NCBI RefSeq assembly: GCF_026745355.1
Contig: NC_079202.1
Location: forward strand, 63,833,055-63,897,054
Direction of reading: 5' to 3'
Length of the DNA stretch: 64,000 nucleotides
Source of the DNA: Beta vulgaris subsp. vulgaris
Taxonomy: Eukaryota > Streptophyta > Magnoliopsida > Caryophyllales > Amaranthaceae
A program made the translations under genes and the position numbers. This document shows, in pieces, positions 45,700 to 58,086 of the stretch. Position 1 is the first letter of the stretch. Every line of letters starts with the position of its first letter. The notes beneath the pieces were generated by a model. That model saw only the letters and a program-made list of their open reading frames with translations, had not been told where the DNA came from and did no database searches.

Positions 45700-48600
45700 A
45701 GATGTCATGTTGGAACAATCATATGATATATGTACTATTTCTTTGTTTTCATTTTGGTTTATAATATGGTGTTGCAATCTCTTTCCCCATGAATTGAGGT
45801 TGGCTATATATATGTTCCCGTAAGAAGCGATTTGTTTGGTCTGTTATGTTCTTACATCTAAAAGTGGAAATTGTATACTGTTCACTACAATAGTGGAATG
45901 GGTGATAAAAGGTTGAAGTTTACAGTAGATAAGGAAAGCGCAACTTGAGCCCTTCATCTACAACCTGATCTCAACCGTTGAGAATTGACTGAAAACTTCC
46001 TCTTTTTCTGTCTTTCGTCTTTTGCGTTGTTTTTCTCTTCTCAGCCCTGAGTCTCTGACTCTCACTCCTTCCTCTATCTCTCCTCTTCAACTCCCTCCTA
46101 ATCCTTCACTGAGATGATCTTAATTTTTATTGCTTTTTGTTAATTATATTTAGTGTCTTGCTTGCTAAACTTAACTGTTCATGACACTGGTATTGATACT
46201 GTACTAAAAGTGGAGTCTTCTAAATAGTTGGGTACTTGGGTTCACTTTTTAAAGGTAATGACGAGATAGTATACTGCATAAATGTTGGGTGACAGGATAG
46301 GACTGGATGTTGTTGATGTAACTCCTGCTGTTATCTTGCATTATACATCTTTCCAGCGAGGATTAAATGTTGGTTATTTCTTTGCACCAGGTTGCTTTGA
46401 AATCTTGGTCACTGCAATTGTAAAGGCTCTTTGAAATTCTTTGCGCATTTGTAAATTATTTCATGTTAATGAATTAGTGTCCCTTTTTGTGTTGGAATTC
46501 TGTGGATGCATACATCAAGCTAGGAAATTCTCTTCTTTATCAACTGACTAACTGAGTATTGCTAATCTTGGTCTTTGTATGTTAACTTAAATTTCAAATT
46601 GGGCACCTACTATGCTTTCTTTTGAAAAAATAGTTTATTGAAGTGAACGATTAATGGGTTTTGGTTGAAGAATGTCTTTTGTGTGAGGTATACACCTGCA
46701 TCATACTTGTATTCTATTGTGACTCACGCCTTAAGTCTTATGAACGTAGTTAGGAAGACGGATGAAAGCATGAAAATGATCTCAATGATGTGGTTTAGTA
46801 ATGATAAGAAAAGACGCCAATAGAGATATACAAAATGTGTCTTCCCTAAAAAAATGTGCGTTCAGCTTATTGACACCAATATGCCTCCACAAATGAGGTT
46901 CATGTCCTTTATAATAAGATCAAGAATCTAATCAGTCTATCTTTCTGTTTTATATCTTCTGTTAGCATTAAATGGGTAGTTGAAGGCCTAGATCAGTGTT
47001 ATATAAGTTGCGGCATTAGAATGGATATGGGAACGTAATTGCTACCTGATCTTGTTGAAGTCCACAAGTACATCACTTTCATGTGTCAATCTGCCTTTTT
47101 TATTTTAGTTAGTGGGAGCCTGGGAGGTTTTGTGAGTTGGGAAATGTTGGCCTACATACACTCTCAAAGAAGGATGACTTTTGTTAGCTTTTCATTGCAA
47201 TGGAAGAAGATAAAAAGAAGTAAGAGTCTAAGAGAATATTAACATTGTTTGGAGTTTAAAACTCTTATTTTTCCTGCCAAAGTTTTTTTTTTCCCCTTAT
47301 TTTGTTTTTCTACTGCCAAAGTGGACTTACTCTAATGCCACATTCTTTTCTCTTCCCTCCAGGTTTTCATCTTCATCTCCATCTTTATCAGTGATAAATC
47401 CCCCTCATTGTCTCTCTCCTCTCTTCTTCAGTTTCTACCAGGCCCTCCGTCCTACTCTCCCCTCCATTCTCACTTTCTCACCATTTTTTCTCTCTTCTTT
47501 TTCTGTTTTAGCCTTTGGTTCAAGAAGCAATTCAAGTGCCCACTCAGCCATCGCCGGCCACTCAGTCTCACTTGCCAGCCTCCGGGTTCCAAACAAACCA
47601 AACCCACATTCCGCTCCAATCTCTCTGTCTTCAGGTATTCTTCTTCCATTTTTAGGTTGAGTAATTTTCGGTATTTAGATTTTTTTTTTTTTTTGATGTC
47701 TGATTTAATCGCATGTAAAAAGAATACAGAAATCGAAAATAGAAGGTCAAAGATATCATAACATCAAAAAGAGAAAGGGGGTGATTAATGTGGGAAAACC
47801 CTAAGTTACATTCTTGTCTCACAGATTTCAGCAACAATTGAGGTTTATCAACAATAAAATAATAGTCTTGGAATTGAAAATTTTGGAAATTGAAAAGCAG
47901 AAAAAGGAAAAAGGGGTAAATGAGAAGGTAAGCATTGAAGAAGACTATATCCTCATCTCCCTCTTCTTCTTCTTTATTCTGTTTCCCACCAAAATGATAA
48001 AGTTTGGAGCTTTATCAGATTCAGAGCAACGATGACACAGGGACACCTATCGACTGCTAACTGAACTGTAAAGTGTAAACTGTTTTCTGCTTTCTTTCTC
48101 CTTTTTTTTTTTAATTGCTTTCCTCTTTAGATTTTGAGATCAAACAAGTAAGGCCTTGGTATGGGTCCAAATGTTTTCAAAGTCCATAATCAGCCAAACA
48201 TGTCTGATTTAGGGAATGTTTGCTGGGAGGGCATAGTATCTTTCGAAGAGTTCTTCGGCTTGGTTTAGGACAGGTTTGAGTCTATTCAAGTGGGATCACT
48301 TCTTCTAGATAATTCATCTATAATGATAGACTAACCGATATTAGTCACAATATTATGCAATTACGAAGTTTGATAATATTTCCATTAAAAGGAGGTTTAC
48401 TGTTGTTTTTTTGTCAACTTATTTAGTGTTATGTAGTTGTATGTTGAGGTTATGCAATACTGAATGGTCATTGGTTGTATTGTAGATTTGCTGTTGTGTG
48501 ACCAACCATTCCCAAATTTCTAGAACTGCCACTGACTGTAAGTTACTCTTCATTTTGACAATTTTTTCCCCTATTTTCAGATGTTTTTTATTGCTAAATT

Positions 48601-49456
48601 ATTGGACATGTGGGAAAAAATCAGAGTAGATATTTGAAAAAATTGAAAAAGATGCAATCTTTGGGCATTTCTCCGTGATTTACAGAGAAATATCTGAAGA
48701 TCTAAGCTTTGCTGGTTGTTGGTTATTTTTTTTATTTTTTTTTGAGTGATATCAATATGAGAAATGATAGGAACGTAAGCACTGAATGATTGTCTTCTAA
48801 CAGAATACAGCAACTTTTCCCGTCACTTGTTGTTGCCTTTCTCTCCTTTCTTTTTGCGCCTTGAGTATGTCAATCTGACGGGTGGGGTTGCTTGATTCAT
48901 CACGTAATACTTCTTATATTTTGTAAGGGAATAAGACTTCTATCCTATTATTATTCAAGTACTTTTCGATATCTGTAAGTAATTTTTCTTTTCTGACTAC
49001 AATACTCAAGCTACATTTCATTTGGCTTCAATATCACATCTCTATAGTTTTACCTTTTGAACTGATAATTAACAAAAATGATCATAGATTCTAGACTCAA
49101 AAAGCATACTTTAGGTTGATGATTAGGATTCGGTTAATTTTTTATGAAGATGAAACAAACCCTTTTACCAGTTTACCACTATCACTCTGTAGGCAACCTC
49201 CTACATCAAACACCTCTTGTCAATTGATTCTTTCTGCTTTCCTACTCAAATTCAACTTTGAAATATTACACCAGAGCTTTCTACCATTTTCTGATTTCTT
49301 CACACTCACTATTGTAGCACTCTCACCCAAGGTTCAGTTTTACCTCCATTGTTCTCTCTCACTCCCTCTCTCTCTCCTACTATTCATATGTAATCATTAT
49401 TTTTCAGTCCTGAGATGCTAAGCTTTCGTTGTAATTAAATTTCAGTTGTTTACAGC
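45700..49456. other. Between the glycine-rich gene and RRP42; possible 5' UTR exon
   Basis: No protein gene was recognised in this 3.7 kb. Pyrimidine-rich, less AT-rich blocks at 46010-46110 and 47340-47650 look like transcribed leaders. The second is a candidate noncoding first exon of RRP42, because the RRP42 start codon lies directly after an acceptor-like TTTACAG ending at 49455. Short frames in 47.4-48.0 kb lack domains. Confidence 0.35.
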
Positions 49457-52400
49457 ATGGTGGGACTGTCAATAGGAGAACAAAACTTCATACAAGGTGG
49501 TATTGCTCAAGATCTTCGCTGTGATGGTCGGAAACGTTTATGCTACCGACCAATTCATGTTGATACTGGGGTTATTCCACAGGTTTGGATTTTATATTTC
49601 TTAATGTGGAACATTTAAGAAATCAAAGCCTTGTAACTAAGAATATTGTCTTTATAATTTGGCCAATTGGTGAGCCTTCAAAATGAGAAATTGAGATGAT
49701 TATTTGGTTTATGATAGGCAAATGGCTCAGCAAGAGTGAGGATTGGGGGAACAGATGTTATTGCGAGTGTCAAGGTATTCTAAAATTCATTCCCTTTTTT
49801 TTTTTGGGGGGGGGGGTTGGCGGTGGGCATGTCCGTTTTCTTAAAGAATAAAGTTCTCAACTTCTCATTGTTTTGTGTGTGTGTGTGATCACATGCAGGC
49901 TGAACTAGGTAGACCCAATTCGTCTCAACCTGATAAAGGAAAGGTCTCTATACATATTGATTGCAGTGCAACAGCTGCACCTATCTTTCAGGTAGCTTTT
50001 CTCTTTCTAGTTCTTTCTCTTAACCATGATGTGCTTGGACAGGCCATTTTTATTGGATAGTGTATTTGTTCACCTGAATATACTATTGATTTTACATGTT
50101 CTATTGCATTTATTGAAGTTTTGATGATTCATTCAGAGAGAATTGTAGACAGAAATAGAAGGGAAAGAAGATCTTATTTCAGAATGAATGAAGCTTTGTA
50201 CAAGATAGCACTTTATATAGTGTCTTAACCAATACAAGAGGGTTTAATAACCGCTTTCTAACTAACTTGTAACTAACATTCTTTTGACAAACTTTGTTAA
50301 CTGCTGGAACTGCTGGACACATCAGCATGATGATGATTGATAGAATGGTGATCATGATCATCATGATCACCGACACCCCCCCTCAAGCTAGGAGTGACTG
50401 CTCAGAAGGCATTCCTAGCTTGGAAACTAGCTTAGTATGATGGGCATAGGGTAAAGCTTTAGTCATAACATGAGCAATCTGTTTTGAAGTAGGAAGATGA
50501 TGCAGCTCAATAAGGCCATCTAGAACCTTTTCTCTTGTAAAGTGGCAATCAATTCGATGTGTTTTGTGCGTTCATGGAAAACAAGATTTTTTCCAATATG
50601 AATAGCACTTTGATTGTCACGGTTTAAAATCACAGGTGCAAGATTGGAAAGACCCAACTCTTGAAGTAACCTGACCAGCCATGTAGTTTTTGATGATGCA
50701 GTGGTTACCATGGCCCTGTATTCAGCTTCACTTGAGCTTCTGGAAATAGTAGACTGCTTCTTAGATTTCCAGGATACTGGTCAGTTGCCTAGGAGGAGCA
50801 CATAACCAGTAATAGAACGTCTAGCACTGGGACAAGAAGCCTCGAGGGTAAGTTGAGTAGTAGCTCGTAGCAATATGCCCTGCCCTTCGGTGAGAGATAC
50901 ATAAATGAGCACATGAGTGAGCTTTGACATGAGGCAAAAATGGATGATGCATAAACTGAGTGAGGGCCTGTATTGCATAGCTAAGATCAGGTCTTGCATG
51001 AGATGAAATTCAATTTCCCTACAAGACACCTCAGGATCATGATATGGATCACCAACATCACTATGTAACTTGAGTGTGCTGGGAAGAAGAGTTTTAGCAC
51101 TCTTAGAAAGAGATAAAGGACGGTCTAGTAAAGCTCTCTTGTAAATTTCTTTGGAGTCATCAGAATTCCATGAGATAGATGACTGATTTTAATGCCCAAG
51201 AAAAAATTTAGCAAACCAAGATCCTTTATGCTAAAGGTGTGGTGGAGATGTTGTTTGAATGAAGTGATACCAGATTCATCAGAGCGTGTGAAAATTATGT
51301 CATCTACATAAAGAGCAACAATGATGACATGATTGTCCTTTCTTTGAATGAACAAAGAGTAATCATTCTTGGATTGAACATAACCAAGCAAGTGTAATTC
51401 TTCATTAAGCCTAGCAAACCACTGCCTTGAGGCTTGCTTCAAGCCATACAAGGATTTAACCAGTTTGCATACCAAATGTTCCGGATTGTGAAGCCCTTCA
51501 GGAGCTTTCATGTAGACCTCTTCATTAACCCTTCCATGAAGAAAAGCATTGTTGATGTCCAGTTGGTGCAAAGGCCAATGATGATGAGCAGCAAAGGACA
51601 ATAAACATCTTACTGTTGCCATTTTTACAAATGGTGAGAATGTTTCCAAATAGTCCAGGCCATATCTTTGAGTAAAGCCCTTAGCCACACTAAATCATTT
51701 GCCTTTAATTTGACCTTTTATACCCATTTACACCGAATGGCCTTTTTACCCTTGGGAAGAGGCATCATGATCAGGTTTGATTAGCAACTAAGGCATCTAA
51801 GTTCTGTATCTGGGAGGTGTGTGTAATAAGAGCCTTAAGAGACAAAGGAAGAGCATTGAAACTGACAACATTACACTAATGATGTGTAATAGAGTCAGCT
51901 ACACAGACATAGCTATCAAGATAGGCTGGTATAATGGAAGGTCTCGAGGAGTGTCTGGTAGGTATAGGATGAATAGTAGTTGTGGGAAAATGTTTAGAAG
52001 AAGAAGAAGGAGATGGGATAAGTGAAGATATTGATGAAGAAGAAACAGTAGTAGAAGGTGAAGTTAGAGTGAGAAAGGAAGATAAAGAAGTGGAATCAAG
52101 AGTTGAATCTGTGTCTAAAATGAAGGGTTCAGGAATGTCAAAAATAGTATCCATATCAAATGGAGTGTCAAGAGGTAGAAAATAGGAGATGGTGGTCTAG
52201 ACGTACTTGTGTCATAGTGAAAAGGCAAATGTTTTTCATAAAACTGAACATCCCTGGAAATAGGATTTTATTTGTCTCTAAATCAAGAACTTTGTAGGCC
52301 TTTTGGTGAGGTGGATAGCCTAAAAAAACACAAGGTGAGGCTCTTGAATCAAATTTGAATCTAGTAGTTTTGAGGGTGAAAACATAACAGAGAGATCCAA

Positions 52401-55400
52401 ACACCCTTAAATGAACTAGGCTTGGTTTAGTACCATTCAACTTTTCATAGGGAGTAGAATAGCTTGTAATTTTTAGTGGCATTCGATTGATTAAATGTGT
52501 AGCACACTAGGTTGCACGAAAATGGATACAGAAACGAGTATGGGTTCGGGTATAGGGACGGAAAACGACAAGATTTTCAAATTTTAGAAATAGGTACGCG
52601 TACCTGTAGAGAATACGTATCGTATCGGGAATGGATACAGATACGAGTACGTGACCTAAAAGAAGTACCCGTGCTACATAGGTAGCACATAATAAGCACT
52701 CTCCCCAAAATCTTACAAGAACTCTTGACTGAAAATATAAGGCCCTTGTTGTCTTTAAAAGATGTCTATGCTTCCTTTCAACCATACCATTTTGCTGTGG
52801 TGTGTCAGGACACGATCTTTGATGAGCAATACCACTGGTATGAAAGAACTTCAACATTTCTCCTTCAAAAAGTTCTTTTGCATTGTCTGTTCTAACACCC
52901 AAAACTTTGCTGTTGTATTGAGTATCTACCATAGCAAAGAAGTTAATCATAATAGCAACGGCATCATGCTTATGTTTCATCAAAAATGTCCATTTCTTTC
53001 TTGAACAATCATCTACAATAGTAAGAAAATAACTATAGCCATCATGTGTTTTGAGTTTATAAGGACCCCAAATATTTATGTGCAAGAGTTCAAAACATGA
53101 AGTAGCTCTAGATGTACTTGTAGGAAAAGATAGCCTAGGTTGCTTGGCTTTGTGACACACTTGACAGATTGTATCACAACCAACTGAGCTACTAAAACAA
53201 GGACGAAGAAAATGCCCTTTATTAAAGGGAAGATGGCCTACCCTTAGATGCCATAGCTTTGCATCCTCAACCTTGGCTTGTGTAACACTGGCCACAATAT
53301 TCTGCTGACCATTTGCTGAACCATCATCCACTGCATATAAACCAAAAGACAAGCTACCAAGAACCAGGGAATTAGGTGAAGCTGGTCCCACAAGTAAACA
53401 CTTGTCATGAGTAAAGGTTATTTCACAATTTAAATCCCTACACAATTTACACTTGTCACGAGCAAAGGATATTAAATTGAATTTGAAGCCAGATACATAC
53501 AAAACATTCTCCAAGATTATACCATTGTCAAATTTCAAAGTTCCCACATGCTTTACCACAACTTGCTTCCCATCAGCAATAGTAATTGTATTAGGGTACT
53601 GTTTAAATTCTTGCAAACTATCAAATAACTCTATATTGGAGGAGTATGGTCGTAGCACCACTTCAACTATCCAATTAGAATTTGAACAAAACAGAAGACA
53701 AGTACCTGCGACATTCACAGTGGATTCCTGAGTGGAAGGAGAAAGTGATTGTGATTCTGCTGCCTCAGTTGAGTCCAGAGTCTGTGTTTTGAGAATCTTC
53801 ATGAGATGATCATATCGATCTTCAGATATATGAGTGATTTGAGTTTCTGGTGCTGAAAAATCAGATTGATCTGCTGTGCCTTGCACTATAGCAGCAACTT
53901 TCTTGCCTTTCCCTTTATGAACAAAATTTGCAGGATAGCCATGTATCCTAAAACACTTGTCAATGGTATAACCGGTGTATTTGCAATGTTCACAATACAA
54001 GCCACTAGGCTTCTTGTCAGTTACCACCAGCTTATTTGCTCCTGACTGTAATATCATTTGAGAATTATTTCCGTGCTGCTTGTATCCTCCTCCATAACCA
54101 CCAGTTCTTCTAGTGTCTACAACAATTGCCATGAGTTTATTCTTGCTTTCTATGTCTAATAAGCTGGATTGTCTTTGTTCTTCTTCTTGTATCAACAGTT
54201 TGTAAGCAACAGAGATAGCTGGTAAGGGTTGCATCATGAGAATATTTGATCTCACATCTGCATACTTGTTATGTATCTTCATGAGAAGAAACACAAGTCT
54301 CTCTTCTTGTTGTTGCTTAAAGAAAACCTTAGAGCATGTACAAGTTGCACTTGCACAAGTTGGTATAGGATTCATTTGATCCCATAGAGCTTTAATATGA
54401 GTAAAGAAATCAGCTATTGAGGTATTATCATCTTTGCTTTATCTCTGAAAGAGCTTGCTGCAAATTAAACAATTGAGGACCAAAGGTTTGTACATATCTT
54501 TCTTCTAGATCTAAATAAAACGCTTCTTGCTATAGATGTATCAAGAGACCTCAAGATGTAGGATATGATAATGGCATCACACTTCTTCCAAGCAGCAAAA
54601 TTAGCATCAGTTGAAGATGGTGGAGTGATAGTTCCATCCACAAAACCTAGCTTGTTCTTAGTAGCAAGAGCAATTATCATGCTCCTTTGCCATTCACCAA
54701 AAGCATCACCATTATACTTCTCAGATCCAATAGGCAGAGAAGTGTTTTCAGAAGAATTGATAAAGTATGGACTAGTAGGATCTTGACAGGGATTTCAGGA
54801 TTTTCAGGCATTTTCTTTAATTTGACGAAGAAACTGATGAATTGAATGAAATCAAAACTCAAATCTAGCTTTCAACAGATTTGATTGAGAATTCTTGTGA
54901 AAGATATTCACAGATTATAACTAAACTCGAACAATTATAGAGTTCAGAAGTAGGATTTATGAAATTTGATCAAATTCTTTAAGAATTTGATGATTTCAAA
55001 AACTGAAATGAATTCTTCAGATTAAGGAGAAGAATTACTTACAATCTTTTGCATGAAAGTATACTGAAACGATGATCAAGAAATGCGGAAATATCTGATC
55101 TTCTGATTTCGGCAATTGCGATGAGAAATTCAGAATAATTTGAGCAGGATTGGAACTTGCTCTGATACCATATTGAAGTTTTGATGATTCATTCAGAGAG
55201 AAATGTGGAGAGAAATAGAAGGGAGAGAAGATTATATTTCAGAATGAATGAATGAGCTGCTTAGTACAAGATAGCACTTTATATAGTGTCTTGAACAATA
55301 CAAGAGGGTTTAATAACCGCTTTCTAACTAACTTGTAAGTAACATTCTTTTAACAAACTTTGTTAACTGGTGGAACTGCTGGACACATCAGCCTGATGAT

Positions 55401-58086
55401 GATTAGACTAACATTCTTTTAACAGCATTGCTCAATTGACTAGCTGTCTTTATTCTGGGTTTTGTGCTTTTTTTTGGTTGGCATCATTAGACGTGTACGT
55501 GTGGGATGAACCAAATCCTCATTGAATTGGATTTTTCCATTAGATGGGGCTCGTACATGTTCTGCAGTACCCCCTGTAAATACTCCGTCTGTATGAAAAG
55601 TTCTTAATGTTAGTTGAGTACCAGGTTCCCCGATGTAAGACAGACATCCAAATAATCATTTGAAGTTCAACCTTCTAGTTCTATTTGTTTTTTGCGCCTT
55701 CTTGCTTAAGTTTCACTCTGTTCAAATGACTCTTGTACTATTTGTACTAGGAACAAGTGAACTTACTTATAGTTGTTTACTGTAATTGAATTATAATAGC
55801 AAGCAAATCAAATGGTTAATCTCAAGTTTCTTTTGTCACAGGGCAAAGGGGGTGAAGCATTATCAACAGAACTCGCAGCTGATCTTCAACGCTGTCTCCT
55901 AGGCGGTAAAAGTGGAGCAGGTAGAAAATTCTGTTAAAAGAAACATAAACTTGCTATTCTGATGTTTTATTTAGGTGAAAAAACTGTGTATCCACCCACA
56001 AATAACATTTTGTTTCAGGAGCGGGAATCGATCTTTCATCTCTCTCTATTGTGGAAGGGAAGGTCTGTTGGGATCTTTATATTGACGGCCTTGTGGTTAG
56101 TTGTGATGGGAATTTGCTGGATGTCTTAGGTGCAGCAATCAAGGTATTCCTTGTTTTTTTTAATCTCCTGACTGCCAACTTTGGTCTTATATATATGATG
56201 TCTGTAATGCGTGTTAGTTCGAAATTCAGGGACCTTGTTTTGTTGTTCCATAATCAACTTTAATTTTTGTTATGTAAACTTAACGATGAGGTAACAGGGG
56301 GGAAGAAACTACAAGAAAGAAATGTATTTATAACTTAAATTCCATCTAGAAGGATTGAACTTCATAGGTTCAGGCCAGATTTCGGGATCCAAGTGACAGG
56401 TTCTAGACAGATTTCACACAACAATAGAGCAGAAATTAACAAGCAAGATAGTCACTCAGATAGTAGTTGTATTGCAGATTAGTGTAGTCAACAATTACAA
56501 CCCCTCACATTCGAGAGGTGAAGGTTCTCTCCCACTGCAACAACCGCACTCAATTTCTGGGTAGATTTTCCCTTCTACCTTCTAGCTATTTATTACAAAA
56601 TATTTACTACTGAGTGGGCCTTAGTGGCCTGCCAAGTACAGGTGGCATAACAAACTAACAGATTCTTTCCCCCAATATTCTCTCCCACCAGGTACATCTC
56701 CCCTAGTGATCACCCCAGTAGATAAGTTCAGTTACTTATCATTTCCTGCTCTCTTCTTTCTTCTGCTGTACGTGTAGTAAATGGGAGGTTTGGGCTGGGC
56801 CTTAGCAGTTCAAACCATACCAAAACTTTCCATCCTTGAGGAATTGTATAACCTGAAATCATGACCAACTTTTATGCTAACTTTTATGCTAAAAGCACAC
56901 AAAACCAAACTACTGATTGATTATTGAATGACTTGTAAAGAGCTGATGTCTGCATAATTTGTAAAATAGTGACTAATCTAGCTCTTTTGTAAATCAGAAG
57001 ACATGGAGTGAATAGCAAAAGGTTAAAGATTTGATGTAGTACTGACCATTTATCCTCACATCTGAGATTGCCTCTCCGAAGACGACGAATGAGAATGTTA
57101 ACCACCAAAGTGTTTCATCTAAATGTCATAAAGTAACTCCATCAATTAGCAATCTGATATTATTGAACTGTTACTAATATAACAGATTAGTCACAAATTT
57201 CAAGCCAACTTTGATATTTTGAGCTGCATTTTCTTGGGTTTATCTTCATATGGAAGCTTTGCATGTTAACTTGTATCCATACATGATGCATGAGTTGGAA
57301 ACTAAAAGTTTGTTTATTTAAATGGGGAAGGAGGATTTATCGGTAGAGTGTCCTAAAATTTACGGGGACATTAGTGCTGCTGCTGTGGTTTTGGGACTGT
57401 TGGTCTTTAATTATCATTTTATTGCCGCTACATAATGTATTTGGTGGCCTAATAAGAATTTCTCCCTACAGGCTGCTCTGAGTAATACTGGCATTCCAAA
57501 AGTTAATGTCATCGCTGCTGATGCGACATCTGCTGGTGATCAGCCTGAAGTTGATGTTAGTGATGAAGAATTTCTACAATTTGACACTGCTGCTGTCCCT
57601 GTCATTGTTACGTTAACCAAGGTTTGGCTCCTCGTATTTCTTTTCTTCTTTTTAGGGGCAGTGGTTCATCGGCACCTTTCACCGTGACTTTGTTGTATGT
57701 ACTACAAGGCATACATGGCATTAGTAATAACTTGTTTCATGTTGGCTAGTTTATCTACCATGTGGTTGGAATGCATTATGTTCAAGTCTCAACCTAGTCT
57801 CATAAGAACTGGATGTTTTTTAGTGACAACTCTCTACGTTACGCAGGTGGGAAAACACTACATAGTTGATGCAACTGAGGAGGAGGAATCTCAAATGAGT
57901 TCCGCGATGTCTATCTCTGTCAACAGGAAAGGCCTTATATGTGGTCTCAGCAAGCGTGGGGGTGCAGGTGTAGATCCGAGCATAGTCCTCGATATGATCT
58001 CAGTCGCAAAACATGTGACCGAGAATTTTATAAACAATTTAGACTCTGAGATTGCTGCTGCAGAAGCTCGTGAAGAAGAATCTTGA
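49457..58086 (+). CDS. RRP42: Exosome complex subunit RRP42 (EXOSC7-like), seven coding exons, 289 aa
   Basis: RRP42 is an RNase PH-fold subunit of the six-member ring of the eukaryotic exosome, which processes and degrades RNA 3' to 5' in nucleus and cytoplasm. Plant RRP42 itself is not expected to be catalytic. Coding exons are 49457-49582, 49718-49774, 49899-49991, 55842-55920, 56019-56143, 57472-57621 and 57847-58086. All junctions are GT/AG and the frame is continuous, giving 289 residues, close to the usual length. The N-terminus has the family R-x-DGR motif (RCDGRKR, about 21-27); then [18 protein letters not shown] (44-61), a [14 protein letters not shown] segment and a C-terminal RNase PH region with an acidic tail. 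The third intron between coding exons is 5.85 kb because of an antisense copia element; the fifth holds an LTR remnant. No coding damage was seen. Confidence 0.95.
49875..49888. repeat. GT microsatellite next to RRP42 exon 3 acceptor
   Basis: A (GT)7-like run lies about 10 bp upstream of the CACATGCAG acceptor of RRP42 coding exon 3. An unusual T/G homopolymer pair, about ten T then ten G, lies at about 49798-49817 in the same intron. Confidence 0.8.
50111..50375 (-). repeat. 3' LTR of the copia element
   Basis: This repeat matches 55171-55424 from TATTGAAGTTTTGATG through GGACACATCAGC. Its outer part, next to the polypurine tract, ends in a self-complementary GATCATGATCATCATGATC stretch and CGACA (TG on the minus strand) that the other LTR lacks. 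Confidence 0.9.
50520..51029 (-). pseudogene. Copia RNase H remnant
   Basis: Two minus-strand frames (50781-51029 and 50520-50711) contain pieces of the copia RNase H domain. The second piece carries the recognisable [10 protein letters not shown] and [10 protein letters not shown] motifs. Breaks between and within the pieces mean no complete domain can be made. Confidence 0.8.
51125..51688 (-). pseudogene. Copia reverse transcriptase remnant
   Basis: A 187-codon minus-strand frame covers the fingers and palm of a Ty1/copia reverse transcriptase. Visible motifs are [11 protein letters not shown] with Asp44, [12 protein letters not shown] (79-90) and the catalytic YVDD at 127-130. It ends in a stop shortly after GILMTPKKF, before the connection to RNase H. 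The catalytic aspartates are intact but the polyprotein is broken on both sides. Confidence 0.9.
52168..54862 (-). pseudogene. Copia gag-protease-integrase remnant
   Basis: Minus-strand frames at 54677-54862 and 54465-54680 hold the gag N-terminus, split by frame changes. The main frame 52507-54375 (622 codons) has the gag zinc knuckle (C128, C131, C141, but Tyr136 where His is expected), a protease region whose active-site Asp motif is absent in frame near residue 236, and an integrase. The integrase has zinc residues H376, H381, C404, C407 and core residues Asn434, D497 and E533. The expected first aspartate is Asn434. A 175-bp MITE (52507-52681) then interrupts the frame. The integrase C-terminal part continues at 52168-52482, followed by a Ser/Thr-rich linker at 51876-52154. 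The element cannot make a working polyprotein. Confidence 0.88.
52507..52681. mobile_element. hAT-type MITE nested in the copia integrase region
   Basis: Ends CTAGGTTGCAC and GTGCTACATAG are imperfect inverted repeats (CTA-G/T-GT-T/A-GCAC). GTAGCACA flanks both sides exactly (52499-52506, 52682-52689), an 8-bp duplication. The interior carries GGATACAG-A-ACGAG and GGTACGCGTACC motifs. It is related in ends and length to the MITE at 17619-17781. Removing it rejoins the two halves of the copia integrase region. Confidence 0.87.
55171..55424 (-). repeat. 5' LTR of the copia element
   Basis: This repeat pairs with 50111-50375. Its outer 19 bp (GACTAACATTCTTTTAACA) does not match the other LTR end but repeats a segment found inside both LTRs (TAACATTCTTTTRACA), so this terminus has been rearranged. 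GCATT follows it directly. Confidence 0.88.
56356..56660 (-). mobile_element. Copia-type LTR remnant in RRP42 intron 5
   Basis: On the minus strand the segment starts TGTTAGTTTGTTATGCC and ends GAAGTTCA, giving TG...CA termini over 305 bp. Immediately before it (minus strand) is ATTGGGGGAAAGAATC, which looks like a polypurine tract. About 170 bp of possible internal sequence extends to about 56832. It therefore looks like the 3' end of a broken element rather than a solo LTR. No flanking duplication was found. Confidence 0.5.

Larger units (their letters stand above)
50111..55424 (-). mobile_element. Ty1/copia LTR retrotransposon in RRP42 intron, antisense
   Basis: The 5,314-bp element has LTRs at 50111-50375 (3' LTR) and 55171-55424 (5' LTR). 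A primer-binding site matching initiator tRNA-Met, TGGTATCAGAGC, is read on the minus strand next to the 5' LTR (55159-55170). A polypurine tract, GAGGGGGGG, lies beside the 3' LTR. GCATT flanks both sides (50106-50110, 55425-55429). Domain order on the minus strand is gag, protease region, integrase, reverse transcriptase, RNase H, which is copia order. LTRs differ by about a dozen substitutions plus indels, and the frames are broken, so it is inactive and not recent. A MITE is inserted in the integrase region. Confidence 0.93.

Noticed and set aside
47391..47761. Overlapping Ser/Leu/Phe-rich frames of 89 and 117 codons
   Set aside because: The pyrimidine-rich DNA looks like an untranslated leader; there is no domain, and the two frames conflict.
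57697..57846. Upstream extension of the last RRP42 exon frame
   Set aside because: It is intronic read-through; the acceptor ACGCAG at 57841-57846 and family similarity start the exon at 57847.
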